Source of the DNA: a virus
Length of the DNA: 64,000 bases
Reading direction: 5' to 3' (one strand)
IMG/VR virus record: IMGVR_UViG_3300011116_000796
Coordinates: 1 to 64,000 of that record
This document shows positions 20,305-28,883 of the stretch, in pieces. The translations under genes and the position numbers were made by a program. Below the pieces are notes generated by a model. That model was not told the origin of the DNA. It saw only the letters and a program-made list of their open reading frames with translations, and did no database searches. The number at the start of each line of letters is the position of its first letter. The stretch's first letter is position 1.

Positions 20305-20312
20305 GATAAATA
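20305..20312 (+). promoter_or_regulatory. Late promoter box GATAAATA
   Basis: 14 nt before the ATG at 20327, with at most a weak GTGAG between. Confidence 0.6.
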
Positions 20313-20326
20313 CTTCGTGAGTAATT

Positions 20327-22858
20327 ATGCCGCATGAAAGCACTATAAAAGTTTATAGGTCAAGTACAGTTGGTTCAATTCCAAATGGATTAACCGATGG
20401 TGAACTCGCAGCAAATTTGGCTGATGGCAAAATTTTTGTGGGTAATGGAAATGAAGTTATAAATTTTGAATCAAATCCACACAACAACGTCGGAGCATCA
20501 GGTTCAGGTATAGAGTTAGTCTCTGCTTACGCAGGAAGTATTCACCTTTCAGTTCCGAAAAGAACCAATCTAATTCTTTATAGTCACGATTTCGTTTCTT
20601 CTGGATTTCCAAATTCTTGGTCTTCGTTTTCCGGCAACGGATCTCCTCCATATCCAACTATTACCAATTTGGATAATGACTCAACTCAGGGTTGGCAGGG
20701 GAGTGCTACGGGAGGGTTCCAAATTGAATTCATTAACCCTGCTGATTCTAACAATGGGGTGTATCAGGAAATAAGAACTCCCCATTTGGTAACGGGAGAA
20801 TATTACACTCTATCATGCTGGGCAAGATCTAATTCGGGGGAGACAAAGTTTAGATTTAGTGACTACAACTACATTACAAATATAAGTAGATTCTCAGACA
20901 AATTTATTGCAACAACAGATCCACAAAGATTTCATTATGTATTTCGTCCCGAAGCAAGAACAAATATTAGTATATCAAACGGGGATGCCAATTCATCGGG
21001 AACCATTCGTGTTTGGGGTATTCAACTTGAAAGGGGAACATTCCCATCAAGTCCAATAAGATCAGATGGAACTGAAACAACGGCATCTGCTTCGATTATC
21101 TCATTTGCATCTTCATCCGCATCGTCTGTTGCTGGTGTCACGGGTTTCAATAGTCTTACTGGAAATGTGAGTTTAACTGGTCACACAGGTGGTGCAGTTC
21201 GTGTTGTAGAAAACAATAAAGTCGATATTCGAATTGCTACTAGTTCTGTTACTGGTGTTGCTGCGTTCAATTCAACTTATTACTCAGTTAGTGCTGCTGG
21301 CGTTGTAAGTCCTACTACTCCATTTCAATTCACAGGAGATACAGTATCTACTGTATCAGGAAGTGGTATAACAGTAACAAAGAATTCGTCGGGAGCAGTA
21401 GTTTCTAATATTGGTGTGACTGGAATTGGATTTAGTAATACCGATGTTGGATTGACTGGAAAAATCAATCTAACCGCAGGAACTGATATTTCCCTGATAC
21501 GATCAGGAAATACAATAACAATCAACTATACTGGAACTCCAAGTTCCGGTGGCGATACAGTATCGGCAGGAGATTCAATTCAAGTAGTTCGATCAGGAAC
21601 TAATGTAACTCTAAACAATGCTGGTGTTACTGGAATTGCATTTGGGAATACTGATCCTGGATTGACTGGAAGAATAGTTTTAACTGGAAATGCAGCATCA
21701 GGGATAATTCTCTCTAAACCAACCAACTCAAATATAATAACTCTAGTCAATATTGGTGTCACGGGTTTCAATGGTCTTACTGGAAATGTGAGTTTAACTG
21801 GTTATGTTAGTGGTGCAGTTCGTGTTGTAGAAAACAATAAAGTCGATATTCGAATTGCTACTAGTTCTGTTACTGGTGTTGCTGCGTTCAATTCAACTTA
21901 TTACTCAGTTAGTGCTGCTGGCGTTGTAAGTCCTACTACTCCATTTCAAACAACTGGAGATACAGTCAGAGCAAATTGGCCTATAAAACAAACAATTACC
22001 GGAAAAAGAGTAATATTAGATATAGATCAGCCAACATGTTGGGATCCATTTAATGTTTATCCAGATACTAATGGATACTATTATCCAGGAAATTCCCTCG
22101 GAACCGTTTCTTCTACTGAAAGACCTGGTGCCACATTTGGGCTGAGTGGTGCATCTCCTGGATTTTGGTATAAGCATTTTCTTTTAGCGAAAAGTGCAGA
22201 TGCCTATAATCCTGATATCTCTACAGATGAAACAGTCAATAGAACAGATTATTGTTTGTTTTTAAGAACGACATCTGGACCAGGTGGTTTGCTGCAAACC
22301 CCATTTGGTGCATCTGGATCAGGAATAGGTACGACTGGAACTACTAGCGGAATATTGAAGTATTTTTATCTAGACATAAACAATCTAGAAACTGCAACAA
22401 ATACATTATCGTCAAATGACAATATACTCATTTACGATGCAGCCGAAACCGGAGAGATCAAGACCAAAAAGGCTTCTGTAAGTAAGTTTTTTCTTGACAA
22501 TGACACAATATTTACAAGTTTGTCACCGGATCAACTAAAAAGAAACACAAAATCTTCTGCTATTGAATTTGAGGTAGTTCTAGGTGATGTTAGTAGTAAT
22601 AGCCTGGGACTCATAAATGGTGCATCAGCACATTCATATATCACTAAAAATACTGTAAAATCTATAAATGGTTGTACGGGACAAATTACAATCACCGGAA
22701 CAGTAAACGAGGTTGTTGTTACGAACAACTGCCCAACTATTGTAATCGGATTGCCCGACAATGTGATGGTTCCCTACATTAGCATATCGGGTGGAACTTT
22801 CACCGAAACCGTAAGTGCGAACCTATTCATAGGAAGTATCGCAGGGGGAACCTTCTAA
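20327..22858 (+). CDS. Tail fibre protein with Mtd_N-type anchor (3) and inserted carbohydrate-binding-like domain
   Basis: 843 residues. The anchor STIKVYRSSTV...GLTDGELAAN...KIFVGN is followed (about residues 75-245) by a beta-sandwich module opening NLILYSHDF and closing WGIQLERGTFPSSPI, a pattern of carbohydrate-binding-like domains found in many phage tip proteins. Then come shaft repeats: two copies of a GF-NGLTGNVSLTG block and two VTGI(G/A)F(S/G)NTD.GLTG blocks. The last 250 residues hold a separate globular region, SINGCTGQITITG, and end in SIAGGTF. The DNA repeats shared with the upstream gene suggest growth by recombination. The binding-like insert makes this the likeliest glycan-recognising fibre (inference). 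Confidence 0.8.
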   Translation: MPHESTIKVYRSSTVGSIPNGLTDGELAANLADGKIFVGNGNEVINFESNPHNNVGASGSGIELVSAYAGSIHLSVPKRTNLILYSHDFVSSGFPNSWSSFSGNGSPPYPTITNLDNDSTQGWQGSATGGFQIEFINPADSNNGVYQEIRTPHLVTGEYYTLSCWARSNSGETKFRFSDYNYITNISRFSDKFIATTDPQRFHYVFRPEARTNISISNGDANSSGTIRVWGIQLERGTFPSSPIRSDGTETTASASIISFASSSASSVAGVTGFNSLTGNVSLTGHTGGAVRVVENNKVDIRIATSSVTGVAAFNSTYYSVSAAGVVSPTTPFQFTGDTVSTVSGSGITVTKNSSGAVVSNIGVTGIGFSNTDVGLTGKINLTAGTDISLIRSGNTITINYTGTPSSGGDTVSAGDSIQVVRSGTNVTLNNAGVTGIAFGNTDPGLTGRIVLTGNAASGIILSKPTNSNIITLVNIGVTGFNGLTGNVSLTGYVSGAVRVVENNKVDIRIATSSVTGVAAFNSTYYSVSAAGVVSPTTPFQTTGDTVRANWPIKQTITGKRVILDIDQPTCWDPFNVYPDTNGYYYPGNSLGTVSSTERPGATFGLSGASPGFWYKHFLLAKSADAYNPDISTDETVNRTDYCLFLRTTSGPGGLLQTPFGASGSGIGTTGTTSGILKYFYLDINNLETATNTLSSNDNILIYDAAETGEIKTKKASVSKFFLDNDTIFTSLSPDQLKRNTKSSAIEFEVVLGDVSSNSLGLINGASAHSYITKNTVKSINGCTGQITITGTVNEVVVTNNCPTIVIGLPDNVMVPYISISGGTFTETVSANLFIGSIAGGTF
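21134..21268 (+). repeat. Fibre repeat unit B, copy 2
   Basis: 135 bases, nearly identical to 19621-19755. Confidence 0.85.
21257..21417 (+). repeat. Fibre repeat unit A, copy 2
   Basis: 161 bases, nearly identical to 19465-19625; the order here is B then A, the reverse of the first gene. Confidence 0.85.
21755..21889 (+). repeat. Fibre repeat unit B, copy 3
   Basis: 135 bases, nearly identical to the other two B copies. Confidence 0.85.
21878..21949 (+). repeat. Fibre repeat unit A, copy 3 (truncated)
   Basis: The first 72 bases of unit A are conserved, then the sequence diverges abruptly after CCATTTCAA, which marks a recombination boundary. Confidence 0.8.
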
Positions 22859-22861
22859 ATA
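22854..22861 (+). promoter_or_regulatory. Late promoter box TCTAAATA overlapping a stop codon
   Basis: The TAA of the preceding gene (22856-22858) is in the box. It is 10 nt before the ATG at 22872, with no strong ribosome site. Confidence 0.65.
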
Positions 22862-22871
22862 GGTATAGAAC

Positions 22872-24269
22872 ATGTCAAAGCAAAGCACAATTCAACACTA
22901 CTTCTCGCTCACGCCCGCAGGCGTACCCGCAGGCGCAGGAATGACTTATGGTGAAATCGCTATCAATGTTGCTGACGAGAAACTGTTCATTGAGAATGTG
23001 AATGGTGATGTTATTTCTCTCTCGCAGACAAAGGATCTATCGGGAGCATTTGCACACTCTGATCAGGTTGTAACTTCGGTGAATGGTGCTACTGGTGCAA
23101 TTATAAATGTCGCATTCACAAATACTGCACAGACCTTTACAGGATTGCAGACCTTTGCCAACGGTATTACCGCTGTGGGCGGAACCTTTGGAAATATCTC
23201 AGCAGCGGGAGCATCTTTCAGTTCTGACATATTTGTTCAGGGTATTAGAGTTGGTAGGGGTGGTGCGGGAGATGCGAACAGCGTTGCCGTTGGCGCAGAT
23301 GCACTACCGGCAGGAACATTCAATGTTGCTATCGGAAAAAGTGCGCTGCAAGCAGCAGTTAGTCCAAACAACAATGTTGCAATTGGTTGGCAGTCTCAAA
23401 TGTCGGGAGATTCTCCAATCAACAATGTTTCTGTTGGTGCAAACTCCCTTAGATTCAATCAATTTGGTCAGGGTAATGTTGCCATTGGGTACGAGGCACT
23501 CTACACCACAAATAATAATGCAAATACAGCCGTAGGTTCTATGGCACTTCGCCAAACAACAACTGGATTCAGAAATACTTCAATTGGTAATGAATCTCTT
23601 TACAACAATACTCTAGGTGTTGCTAATGTTGCAATTGGTCATCAGGCAGGAAGATATCGTGGAGAGTTCACTCTATTTGACTTCCCCAATGATTTAGACA
23701 ACGAAGATGTTTCTGCGCTAACAAGAACAACAGGAACAGGCGGCATCTACATTGGTCAATGGTCGAGAGCATCTGCAAACGGAACCGTAAAAGAAATCGT
23801 GATTGGTGCAGAGGCACTTGGTCTCGGTTCAAATACGGCGGTGATTGGTGCAACTTCACAGGTTTCCGCAACCATTTACGGAACTTTGAATCTGCCAGGT
23901 GGGTTGAGTGCTTCAAGTGGAGCAACATTTAGTGGAACAGTTTCGTCTGACACTGGGTATAGAATTACCTCAAGTGCGATCAACACACAGACCGGAACAT
24001 CCTATTCGATAACGGGAACTGACAACGGAGAAATACTAACATTTAACAATGTATCGGCAACGACTCTAACTGTCCCTTCGGGACTCCCTATTGGATTCAA
24101 CTGCACTGTTATACAACTCGGACTCGGACAAGTTGGGTTCACAGCGGCAGCCGGTGTTACTCTCAACAGTTATGGAAATCTCATCAAGATTGCAGGACAA
24201 CATGGTGCTGCTACTTTGGTGTCCTATCAAAGTAATGTATACAATATTGCAGGAACATTAAGTACATGA
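22872..24269 (+). CDS. Tail fibre protein with Mtd_N-type anchor (4) and YadA-like head repeats
   Basis: 465 residues. The anchor STIQHYFSLTPAG...MTYGEIAINVADEKLFI is followed by SVNGATGAI. About residues 137-260 contain five or more repeats of the NVAIGxxAL type (NVAIGKSAL, NVAIGWQSQ, NVSVGANSL, NVAIGYEAL, NTAVGSMAL, NVAIGHQAG), the signature of the left-handed beta-roll head of trimeric YadA-like adhesins. The C-terminus (NGEILTFNN...LTVPSGLPIGF...VIQLGLGQVGF) is a common end domain of phage fibres. The fibre is probably a trimer. Its stop overlaps the next start as ATGA. Confidence 0.8.
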   Translation: MSKQSTIQHYFSLTPAGVPAGAGMTYGEIAINVADEKLFIENVNGDVISLSQTKDLSGAFAHSDQVVTSVNGATGAIINVAFTNTAQTFTGLQTFANGITAVGGTFGNISAAGASFSSDIFVQGIRVGRGGAGDANSVAVGADALPAGTFNVAIGKSALQAAVSPNNNVAIGWQSQMSGDSPINNVSVGANSLRFNQFGQGNVAIGYEALYTTNNNANTAVGSMALRQTTTGFRNTSIGNESLYNNTLGVANVAIGHQAGRYRGEFTLFDFPNDLDNEDVSALTRTTGTGGIYIGQWSRASANGTVKEIVIGAEALGLGSNTAVIGATSQVSATIYGTLNLPGGLSASSGATFSGTVSSDTGYRITSSAINTQTGTSYSITGTDNGEILTFNNVSATTLTVPSGLPIGFNCTVIQLGLGQVGFTAAAGVTLNSYGNLIKIAGQHGAATLVSYQSNVYNIAGTLST

Positions 24270-25021
24270 TAATTCCGTCTTTCAAGGCGGGATATACTAG
24301 AGTACCCCGTCTTATTTCAACTACAAATATTACATCGACAGGAACACAAAATTATACTGTTCCTGCCGGGACAATTTATCTTGAGATAGAAATAGTTGGC
24401 GGTGGCGGTGGTGGTGGTGCAGGAAGAACACTAACTTCTGGAAGAAATACAAGATATCATGGTGGCGGTGGTGGAGGTGGCGGTGGTTATGTCAAATACA
24501 CATATCGTGGAAGTTTGCATGGCGGTTTCAAAGTAGGAGATACTTTGAGTTTTACTGTAGGAACCGCAGGAACTGCTGGTAGTGGAAGCAGTAGTGGAGG
24601 AAACGGCGGAAACAGCACACTTAACTCACATACGCAAAATTCCATCCCTCAATTGTTTCTAACTGTTCCTACTGGCGGTGGTGGTGGCGGTGGAGAAACA
24701 GAGTCAACATATAACACAACTGCTTCCGGTGGAGTAGCAGGAGTTGCTTCTAATGGAGATATCAATACAAATGGAAATGCTGGTTCTCCCGGATCTGCTC
24801 CTAGCGCATCTGCGAGTAACGGTGGCAATGGAGCATTGAATGGTGGTTCATCAACATTCGGTAACACTACTGTAGCATCAGGAGGAACATCGGGAAGTAC
24901 AGTAGGTGGAACAGGGACTCAGCCGGGTAATGGTGGTGGGGGTGGATATAGTTCATCTACATCGAATGCTAATGGTGGTGATGGTGGGGCGGGACAAGTT
25001 AGAATAAAGGCATATGGATGA
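24266..25021 (+). CDS. Glycine-rich fibre adhesin
   Basis: 251 residues. After a 40-residue beta start (NYTVPAGTIYLEIEIVGGG) there are four or more polyglycine blocks (7-9 Gly each) separated by short variable Ser/Thr/Asn segments. This is the type of glycine-rich domain seen in phage tip proteins and is reminiscent of the polyglycine packing of T-even gp38 adhesins, though I see no direct homology. It starts within an ATGA overlap with the YadA-like fibre and ends in an ATGA overlap with the methyltransferase-like gene, so all three are co-translated. It is likely a receptor-binding tip. Confidence 0.7.
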   Translation: MIIPSFKAGYTRVPRLISTTNITSTGTQNYTVPAGTIYLEIEIVGGGGGGGAGRTLTSGRNTRYHGGGGGGGGGYVKYTYRGSLHGGFKVGDTLSFTVGTAGTAGSGSSSGGNGGNSTLNSHTQNSIPQLFLTVPTGGGGGGGETESTYNTTASGGVAGVASNGDINTNGNAGSPGSAPSASASNGGNGALNGGSSTFGNTTVASGGTSGSTVGGTGTQPGNGGGGGYSSSTSNANGGDGGAGQVRIKAYG

Positions 25022-25575
25022 GTAGAATAAAAGTAAATCTTCCTATTGGATCGGATGGAGATTGGTCAGTCAAAAACGTGACTGGAGATTCCGAATCAAT
25101 ATACACAAATGTGATGGGTGTTTCTTGTGGTGGAAAAAGTGAGCCATTTGGAAACTATACCTTCTTATACAACAATCAATATGGGATAGTGATGTCGGAC
25201 ACATATAGTGAACATTTAGAACATCAGATTCTTTGGAATGGTGCGACTGGTGATGTTCTTGTGGCTGGACTTGGTCTCGGATATGTGAATGAGTTTCTTA
25301 TGAACAATCCGAACATAACATCAGTTACTATAATTGAAAAGAATCAAGAGGTCATAAATCTGGTGTGGCCGCATTGCCCCAAAAATCAAAAATTTACATT
25401 GATCAATGACGATATTGAAACTTGGTCACCACCAAACGGTTCACATTGGCATTTTGGGTGGTTTGATTCTTGGACATCTCAGTCAGCATTTACAGATTAT
25501 CAAAGTTATCAGCAGTTTATTCGAAACAAATATCAGACATACTGCGATTCGATTGAGTTTTGGGCTGGAGAGTAA
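25018..25575 (+). CDS. Putative class I SAM-dependent methyltransferase (spermidine-synthase-like)
   Basis: 185 residues. DVLVAGLGLGYVNEFLMNNP (about residues 77-96) is the glycine-rich motif I of Rossmann methyltransferases; VTIIEKNQEVINLV follows as the acidic strand-2 motif II; INDDIETW as motif III. The layout with a beta-rich N-terminal part resembles spermidine-synthase-like proteins. It is short for a complete enzyme, and the C-terminal strands look abbreviated, so activity is uncertain. The start overlaps the adhesin gene (ATGA). Its position at the end of the fibre operon suggests it acts on a fibre, a receptor glycan or during assembly, which is inference. Confidence 0.6.
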   Translation: MSRIKVNLPIGSDGDWSVKNVTGDSESIYTNVMGVSCGGKSEPFGNYTFLYNNQYGIVMSDTYSEHLEHQILWNGATGDVLVAGLGLGYVNEFLMNNPNITSVTIIEKNQEVINLVWPHCPKNQKFTLINDDIETWSPPNGSHWHFGWFDSWTSQSAFTDYQSYQQFIRNKYQTYCDSIEFWAGE

Positions 25576-25595
25576 TCTCTTTTATATGATACTTC

Positions 25596-25624
25596 TTGCT
25601 ATAAACTGAATGTCTCTGTACTAT
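25596..25624 (+). promoter_or_regulatory. Possible sigma70 promoter of nrdJ
   Basis: TTGCTA (25596-25601), 17-nt spacer, TACTAT (25619-25624). It is weaker than the other sigma70 sites here and lies just before a late box. Confidence 0.4.
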
Positions 25625-25626
25625 GG

Positions 25627-25634
25627 TCTAAATA
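25627..25634 (+). promoter_or_regulatory. Late promoter box TCTAAATA before nrdJ
   Basis: 25 nt before the ATG at 25660, with AAGGAG between. Late expression of a reductase would be unexpected. Confidence 0.5.
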
Positions 25635-25659
25635 CCCCGCACAACACAAGGAGTGAAGT

Positions 25660-27597
25660 ATGTCTGACGAGATTCGACTGCCGACTGAGTATCAACAATT
25701 CATTCACCTTTCACGCTACTCTCGGTGGCTTGAAACCGAAGGACGAAGAGAGACTTGGGAGGAGACAGTCAATCGTTACTTTAACTTCTTCGACAAGCAC
25801 CTAGCAAATCACACCAAAGGCAAGTTGACAAAGGCAGAGCGAGAGGAACTCCGTCAGGCGGTACTCAATCTTGAAGTGCTTCCTTCGATGCGTTGTCTTA
25901 TGACGGCAGGCGAAGCACTAGAACGAGACAACATCGCAGGGTACAACTGTGCTTATGTCCATATTAACCGTGTCCGTGCTTTCGATGAGATTCTATATGT
26001 GCTAATGTGCGGTACGGGAGTTGGATTCTCCGTCGAGCGACAGTTTGTTGAAAAGTTGCCTACTATTGCCGAAGAGTTTAGTGATAGTGATACTGTCATT
26101 AGTGTTGCTGACTCAAAGATGGGTTGGGCAAAGGCTTTCCGTGAATTGATCAGTCTTCTTATCGTTGGACAGATTCCGAAGTGGGATGTGTCCAAGGTTC
26201 GTCCTGCCGGATCACGACTCAAGACTTTCGGCGGTAGAGCATCTGGTCCTCGGCCACTTGAAGACCTGTTCAAGTTCAGCGTCGAGACATTCAGAAAGGC
26301 CGCAGGCCGTAAGTTAACATCGATTGAATGTCACGACATTGTCTGCAAGATTGCGGAGATTGTTGTTGTCGGCGGCGTTCGTCGTTCAGCACTTATTTCT
26401 TTATCGGAACTCGGTGACGAGCGCATGCGGAACGCCAAGAGTGGTGCGTGGTGGGAAGCCAATCCGCAACGGGCACTTGCAAACAATAGTGTTGCTTATA
26501 AGGAGAAGCCCGACATCGGGACATTCATGCAGGAGTGGCTGTCTCTTTACAATAGCAAGAGCGGCGAACGGGGTATCTTCAACCGTGCCGCAGCGCAGAA
26601 GACTGTTTCCAAGTTGGGTGATCGTCGTGATCCGAACCACGAATTCGGCACAAACCCATGCTCTGAAATCATCCTTCGTGACCGTGAATTCTGCAACCTT
26701 ACAGAAATCATTGTTCGTCCTACAGATACTGTAGAAGACTTGATGCGTAAGGGTCGCATCGCTGCTATTCTCGGTACGATGCAGGCATCACTTACGAATT
26801 TCCAATACATCTCTTCTGAATGGACAAAGAACTGCAAGGAAGAGGCTCTTCTTGGTGTTTCCATGACGGGTCAGTTGGACAACAAGATGATGCTTTCGAT
26901 TCTCACTTCACTCCCAAATATTCTTGAGACTGTTAAGAAAAAGACTATTCAGGTAAACGCAGAATGGGCGAAGAGACTCGGTATCAATGCCGCTGCTGCT
27001 ATTACATGCGTCAAACCGTCAGGAACAGTCTCGCAGTTGACTGATGCCGCTTCGGGGATGCATCCACGGCACAGTCAGTATTACATCAGAACCGTCCGTG
27101 CAGACATTAAGGATCCTCTATGTCAGATGATGCAAGAGGCGGGATTCCCTTCCGAGCCTTGTGTGATGCGCCCTGACCACACTAGAGTTTTCTCGTTCCC
27201 TATGAAGTCTCCCGATGGATGCTTGACCCGTAATGACCTTACGGCAATTGAACATCTGAGTCTTTGGTTGACCTATCAGAGATATTGGTGCGAACACAAG
27301 CCATCCATTACGATCACAGTCCGTGAGCATGAGTGGATGGATGTGGGTGCGTGGGTTTATAACCATTTTGATGAGGTATCAGGAATTTCATTCCTGCCTC
27401 ATAGCGACCACTCTTACAAGCAGGCACCTTATCAGGATTGCACAGAAGAAGAGTACGAAACTCTACTGTCTCAAATGCCAAAGAATGTTAACTGGTCCGA
27501 TCTTTCGAAGTACGAGAAGGAAGATAGAACTGCCGGTTCACAAACTTATGCATGTTCAGGAGATAAATGTGAGTTGGTTGACTTGACTTCCACATAA
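25660..27597 (+). CDS. nrdJ: Adenosylcobalamin-dependent ribonucleoside-triphosphate reductase (class II)
   Basis: 645 residues, about 90 shorter than the Lactobacillus leichmannii enzyme. It reduces ribonucleotides to deoxyribonucleotides using a B12-generated thiyl radical and needs no separate small subunit. Seen: the redox Cys in GYNCAY (C97), the radical-site loop NPCSEIILRDREFCNLTE with C334 (thiyl radical), E336 and C345, and a C-terminal shuttle pair CSGDKC (C632, C637) spaced like the known C731/C736. GVGFSVERQF and KPSGTVSQL are further family motifs. The phage depends on host or environmental cobalamin. ThyX nearby completes dTMP supply. AAGGAG is the ribosome site; sigma70-like and late boxes both lie upstream. 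Confidence 0.92.
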   Translation: MSDEIRLPTEYQQFIHLSRYSRWLETEGRRETWEETVNRYFNFFDKHLANHTKGKLTKAEREELRQAVLNLEVLPSMRCLMTAGEALERDNIAGYNCAYVHINRVRAFDEILYVLMCGTGVGFSVERQFVEKLPTIAEEFSDSDTVISVADSKMGWAKAFRELISLLIVGQIPKWDVSKVRPAGSRLKTFGGRASGPRPLEDLFKFSVETFRKAAGRKLTSIECHDIVCKIAEIVVVGGVRRSALISLSELGDERMRNAKSGAWWEANPQRALANNSVAYKEKPDIGTFMQEWLSLYNSKSGERGIFNRAAAQKTVSKLGDRRDPNHEFGTNPCSEIILRDREFCNLTEIIVRPTDTVEDLMRKGRIAAILGTMQASLTNFQYISSEWTKNCKEEALLGVSMTGQLDNKMMLSILTSLPNILETVKKKTIQVNAEWAKRLGINAAAAITCVKPSGTVSQLTDAASGMHPRHSQYYIRTVRADIKDPLCQMMQEAGFPSEPCVMRPDHTRVFSFPMKSPDGCLTRNDLTAIEHLSLWLTYQRYWCEHKPSITITVREHEWMDVGAWVYNHFDEVSGISFLPHSDHSYKQAPYQDCTEEEYETLLSQMPKNVNWSDLSKYEKEDRTAGSQTYACSGDKCELVDLTST

Positions 27598-27602
27598 AGC
27601 CG

Positions 27603-27610
27603 TATAAATA
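27603..27610 (+). promoter_or_regulatory. Late promoter, exact TATAAATA
   Basis: Perfect T4 late consensus, 14 nt before the ATG at 27625. Confidence 0.7.
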
Positions 27611-27624
27611 TCTTCGGGTATATC

Positions 27625-27981
27625 ATGGAAACTACTGCGCTGCAAACGCTTTGGTTGGGACTTATGCTGTATGTTCTTTACGAAACATCAGCAGTCTATT
27701 CATACATTTCGTCCCGACCTATGAGGCTATTTAAGTGGTGGACAAAGATTCACTTATATGATTCTAGAGATGGGCTTTCGTACTCTGATTGGTTAACATC
27801 GAAATACCCAAAATCATTCTTATACAAACTACTGTCATGCAGATACTGTTTTGGTCTTTGGTTAGCGTTCGGTATCTGCATGACAACGAATTCTCCTGAA
27901 GAAACTCCTATAGTGTACTTCTTAGGACAATCTATTTGTTCACTGTTTAACTTAAGCGAAAGGATGATGAGAGATGCATGA
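27625..27981 (+). CDS. Small inner-membrane protein with CxYC motif
   Basis: 118 residues. A hydrophobic N-terminal helix (about 6-28) and a second segment (KLLSCRYCFGLWLAFGICM, about 68-87) predict two or three membrane passes. The C-R-Y-C-F-G motif at the membrane boundary resembles the DUF1360-type phage/Bacillus membrane proteins (CPYCxG). A hydrophobic stretch PIVYFLGQSICSLF follows. The role is unknown; a membrane or lysis-timing function is only a guess. It overlaps the next gene by 8 bases. Confidence 0.6.
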   Translation: METTALQTLWLGLMLYVLYETSAVYSYISSRPMRLFKWWTKIHLYDSRDGLSYSDWLTSKYPKSFLYKLLSCRYCFGLWLAFGICMTTNSPEETPIVYFLGQSICSLFNLSERMMRDA

Positions 27982-28282
27982 GATTTCATTTAATGGACCT
28001 GAACCCTTTTATGACAGAATCGATTCTAGTGGAATTCAAATTGATCCCGAAGTTCATAGTTCTATCAATACATTCTATAGAATGATGAAATCCTACAGAG
28101 ATCCTAACACTTGTTCCTGCAAGAAGGGGAGAGCCGCCTATCAGAATATTGTGCAGGAATATGTAAACATTCCCATTAAACTTAGAACTGATCCTAACAT
28201 TGGTGGGATTAAGCAGATCTTGGGAGCCGAGGGGGTAATAATTTTTACCTTGAATGGGGAAGAATTTTCAAGGATTGATTGA
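27974..28282 (+). CDS. Unknown small protein
   Basis: 102 residues, soluble. The start overlaps the membrane protein gene by 8 bases, with AGGA upstream. It contains FYRMMKSYRDPNTCSCKKG and ends in a short beta segment GAEGVIIFTLNGEEFSRID. I recall similar short proteins next to DUF1360-type genes but cannot give a function. The stop overlaps the next ATG (TGATG). Confidence 0.55.
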   Translation: MHEISFNGPEPFYDRIDSSGIQIDPEVHSSINTFYRMMKSYRDPNTCSCKKGRAAYQNIVQEYVNIPIKLRTDPNIGGIKQILGAEGVIIFTLNGEEFSRID

Positions 28283-28878
28283 TGAACAAATCAGACAAAG
28301 CCTTTGTTGCCTTTGTCCGAAAAAGTATCGGTAATTTCGGTCTTAAGTTAAATTTGCGAAAAACGAAATTCGTCAAGGCCGATGGCTTTATGTGCTATGG
28401 CTTTTTCGATGAAAATCAAATCTGTGTGGCGAAGAAAAATCCTAAATGGATTGAGGTTCTTGCACATGAATATTCACACTTCATTCAGTGGAAAAGAGGA
28501 ACGGAATTATACAGGAAGTGTTTCGGTCCAACCAACAATTATGCTGATATTGTCGAAGAGTGGGTAACATCGACCAAACACATAGAGAGAAGAAAACTGA
28601 AGAGAGCATTTCAGACATATCGGGCTATGGAAAGAGAATGTGAGATGCTTACCATAGGTGTGATGCAAAAGCATGGTGTCAATTTTGATCCTGAGGCTTA
28701 TGCACAGGAAGCGAACTGCTACATCTACATGTATCACTACATGGAAAAACGAAGAATTAAAAAGTTCAAAAAGGAACCGGATTGGAGGGTATTCCGAAAA
28801 ATGCCCTCGTCTATGCGGGTGCACTCACACAGAAAAACTAGTAAAGATATAGAGATGATACTAGATTGTCTTTTATAA
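28282..28878 (+). CDS. Putative zinc metallopeptidase (HExxH)
   Basis: 198 residues from the ATG at 28282, chosen over the TTG one codon upstream because of the TGATG coupling. WIEVLAHEYSHFIQW carries the HEYSH zinc-binding motif (about residues 53-57) with bulky hydrophobics around it, as in minimal gluzincin-like phage peptidases. A downstream Glu for the third ligand is plausible (EEWVTS) but not proven. The C-terminal half is basic (KKRRIKKF-type). The substrate is unknown; it could be a host protein or a virion precursor. It sits between the membrane-protein pair and the Cys-rich virion protein. Confidence 0.6.
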   Translation: MNKSDKAFVAFVRKSIGNFGLKLNLRKTKFVKADGFMCYGFFDENQICVAKKNPKWIEVLAHEYSHFIQWKRGTELYRKCFGPTNNYADIVEEWVTSTKHIERRKLKRAFQTYRAMERECEMLTIGVMQKHGVNFDPEAYAQEANCYIYMYHYMEKRRIKKFKKEPDWRVFRKMPSSMRVHSHRKTSKDIEMILDCLL

Positions 28879-28883
28879 ACCCC

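Noticed and set aside
16916-24269. Possible diversity-generating retroelement because of Mtd_N-type fibre anchors
   Set aside because: No reverse transcriptase, no template/variable repeat pair with A-biased changes and no C-type lectin end were seen. The repeats found are ordinary duplications inside shafts.
25568-25583. GAGAG-TAAT-CTCT hairpin with T run after the methyltransferase-like gene as a terminator
   Set aside because: Only 4-5 bp, too weak to call by itself.
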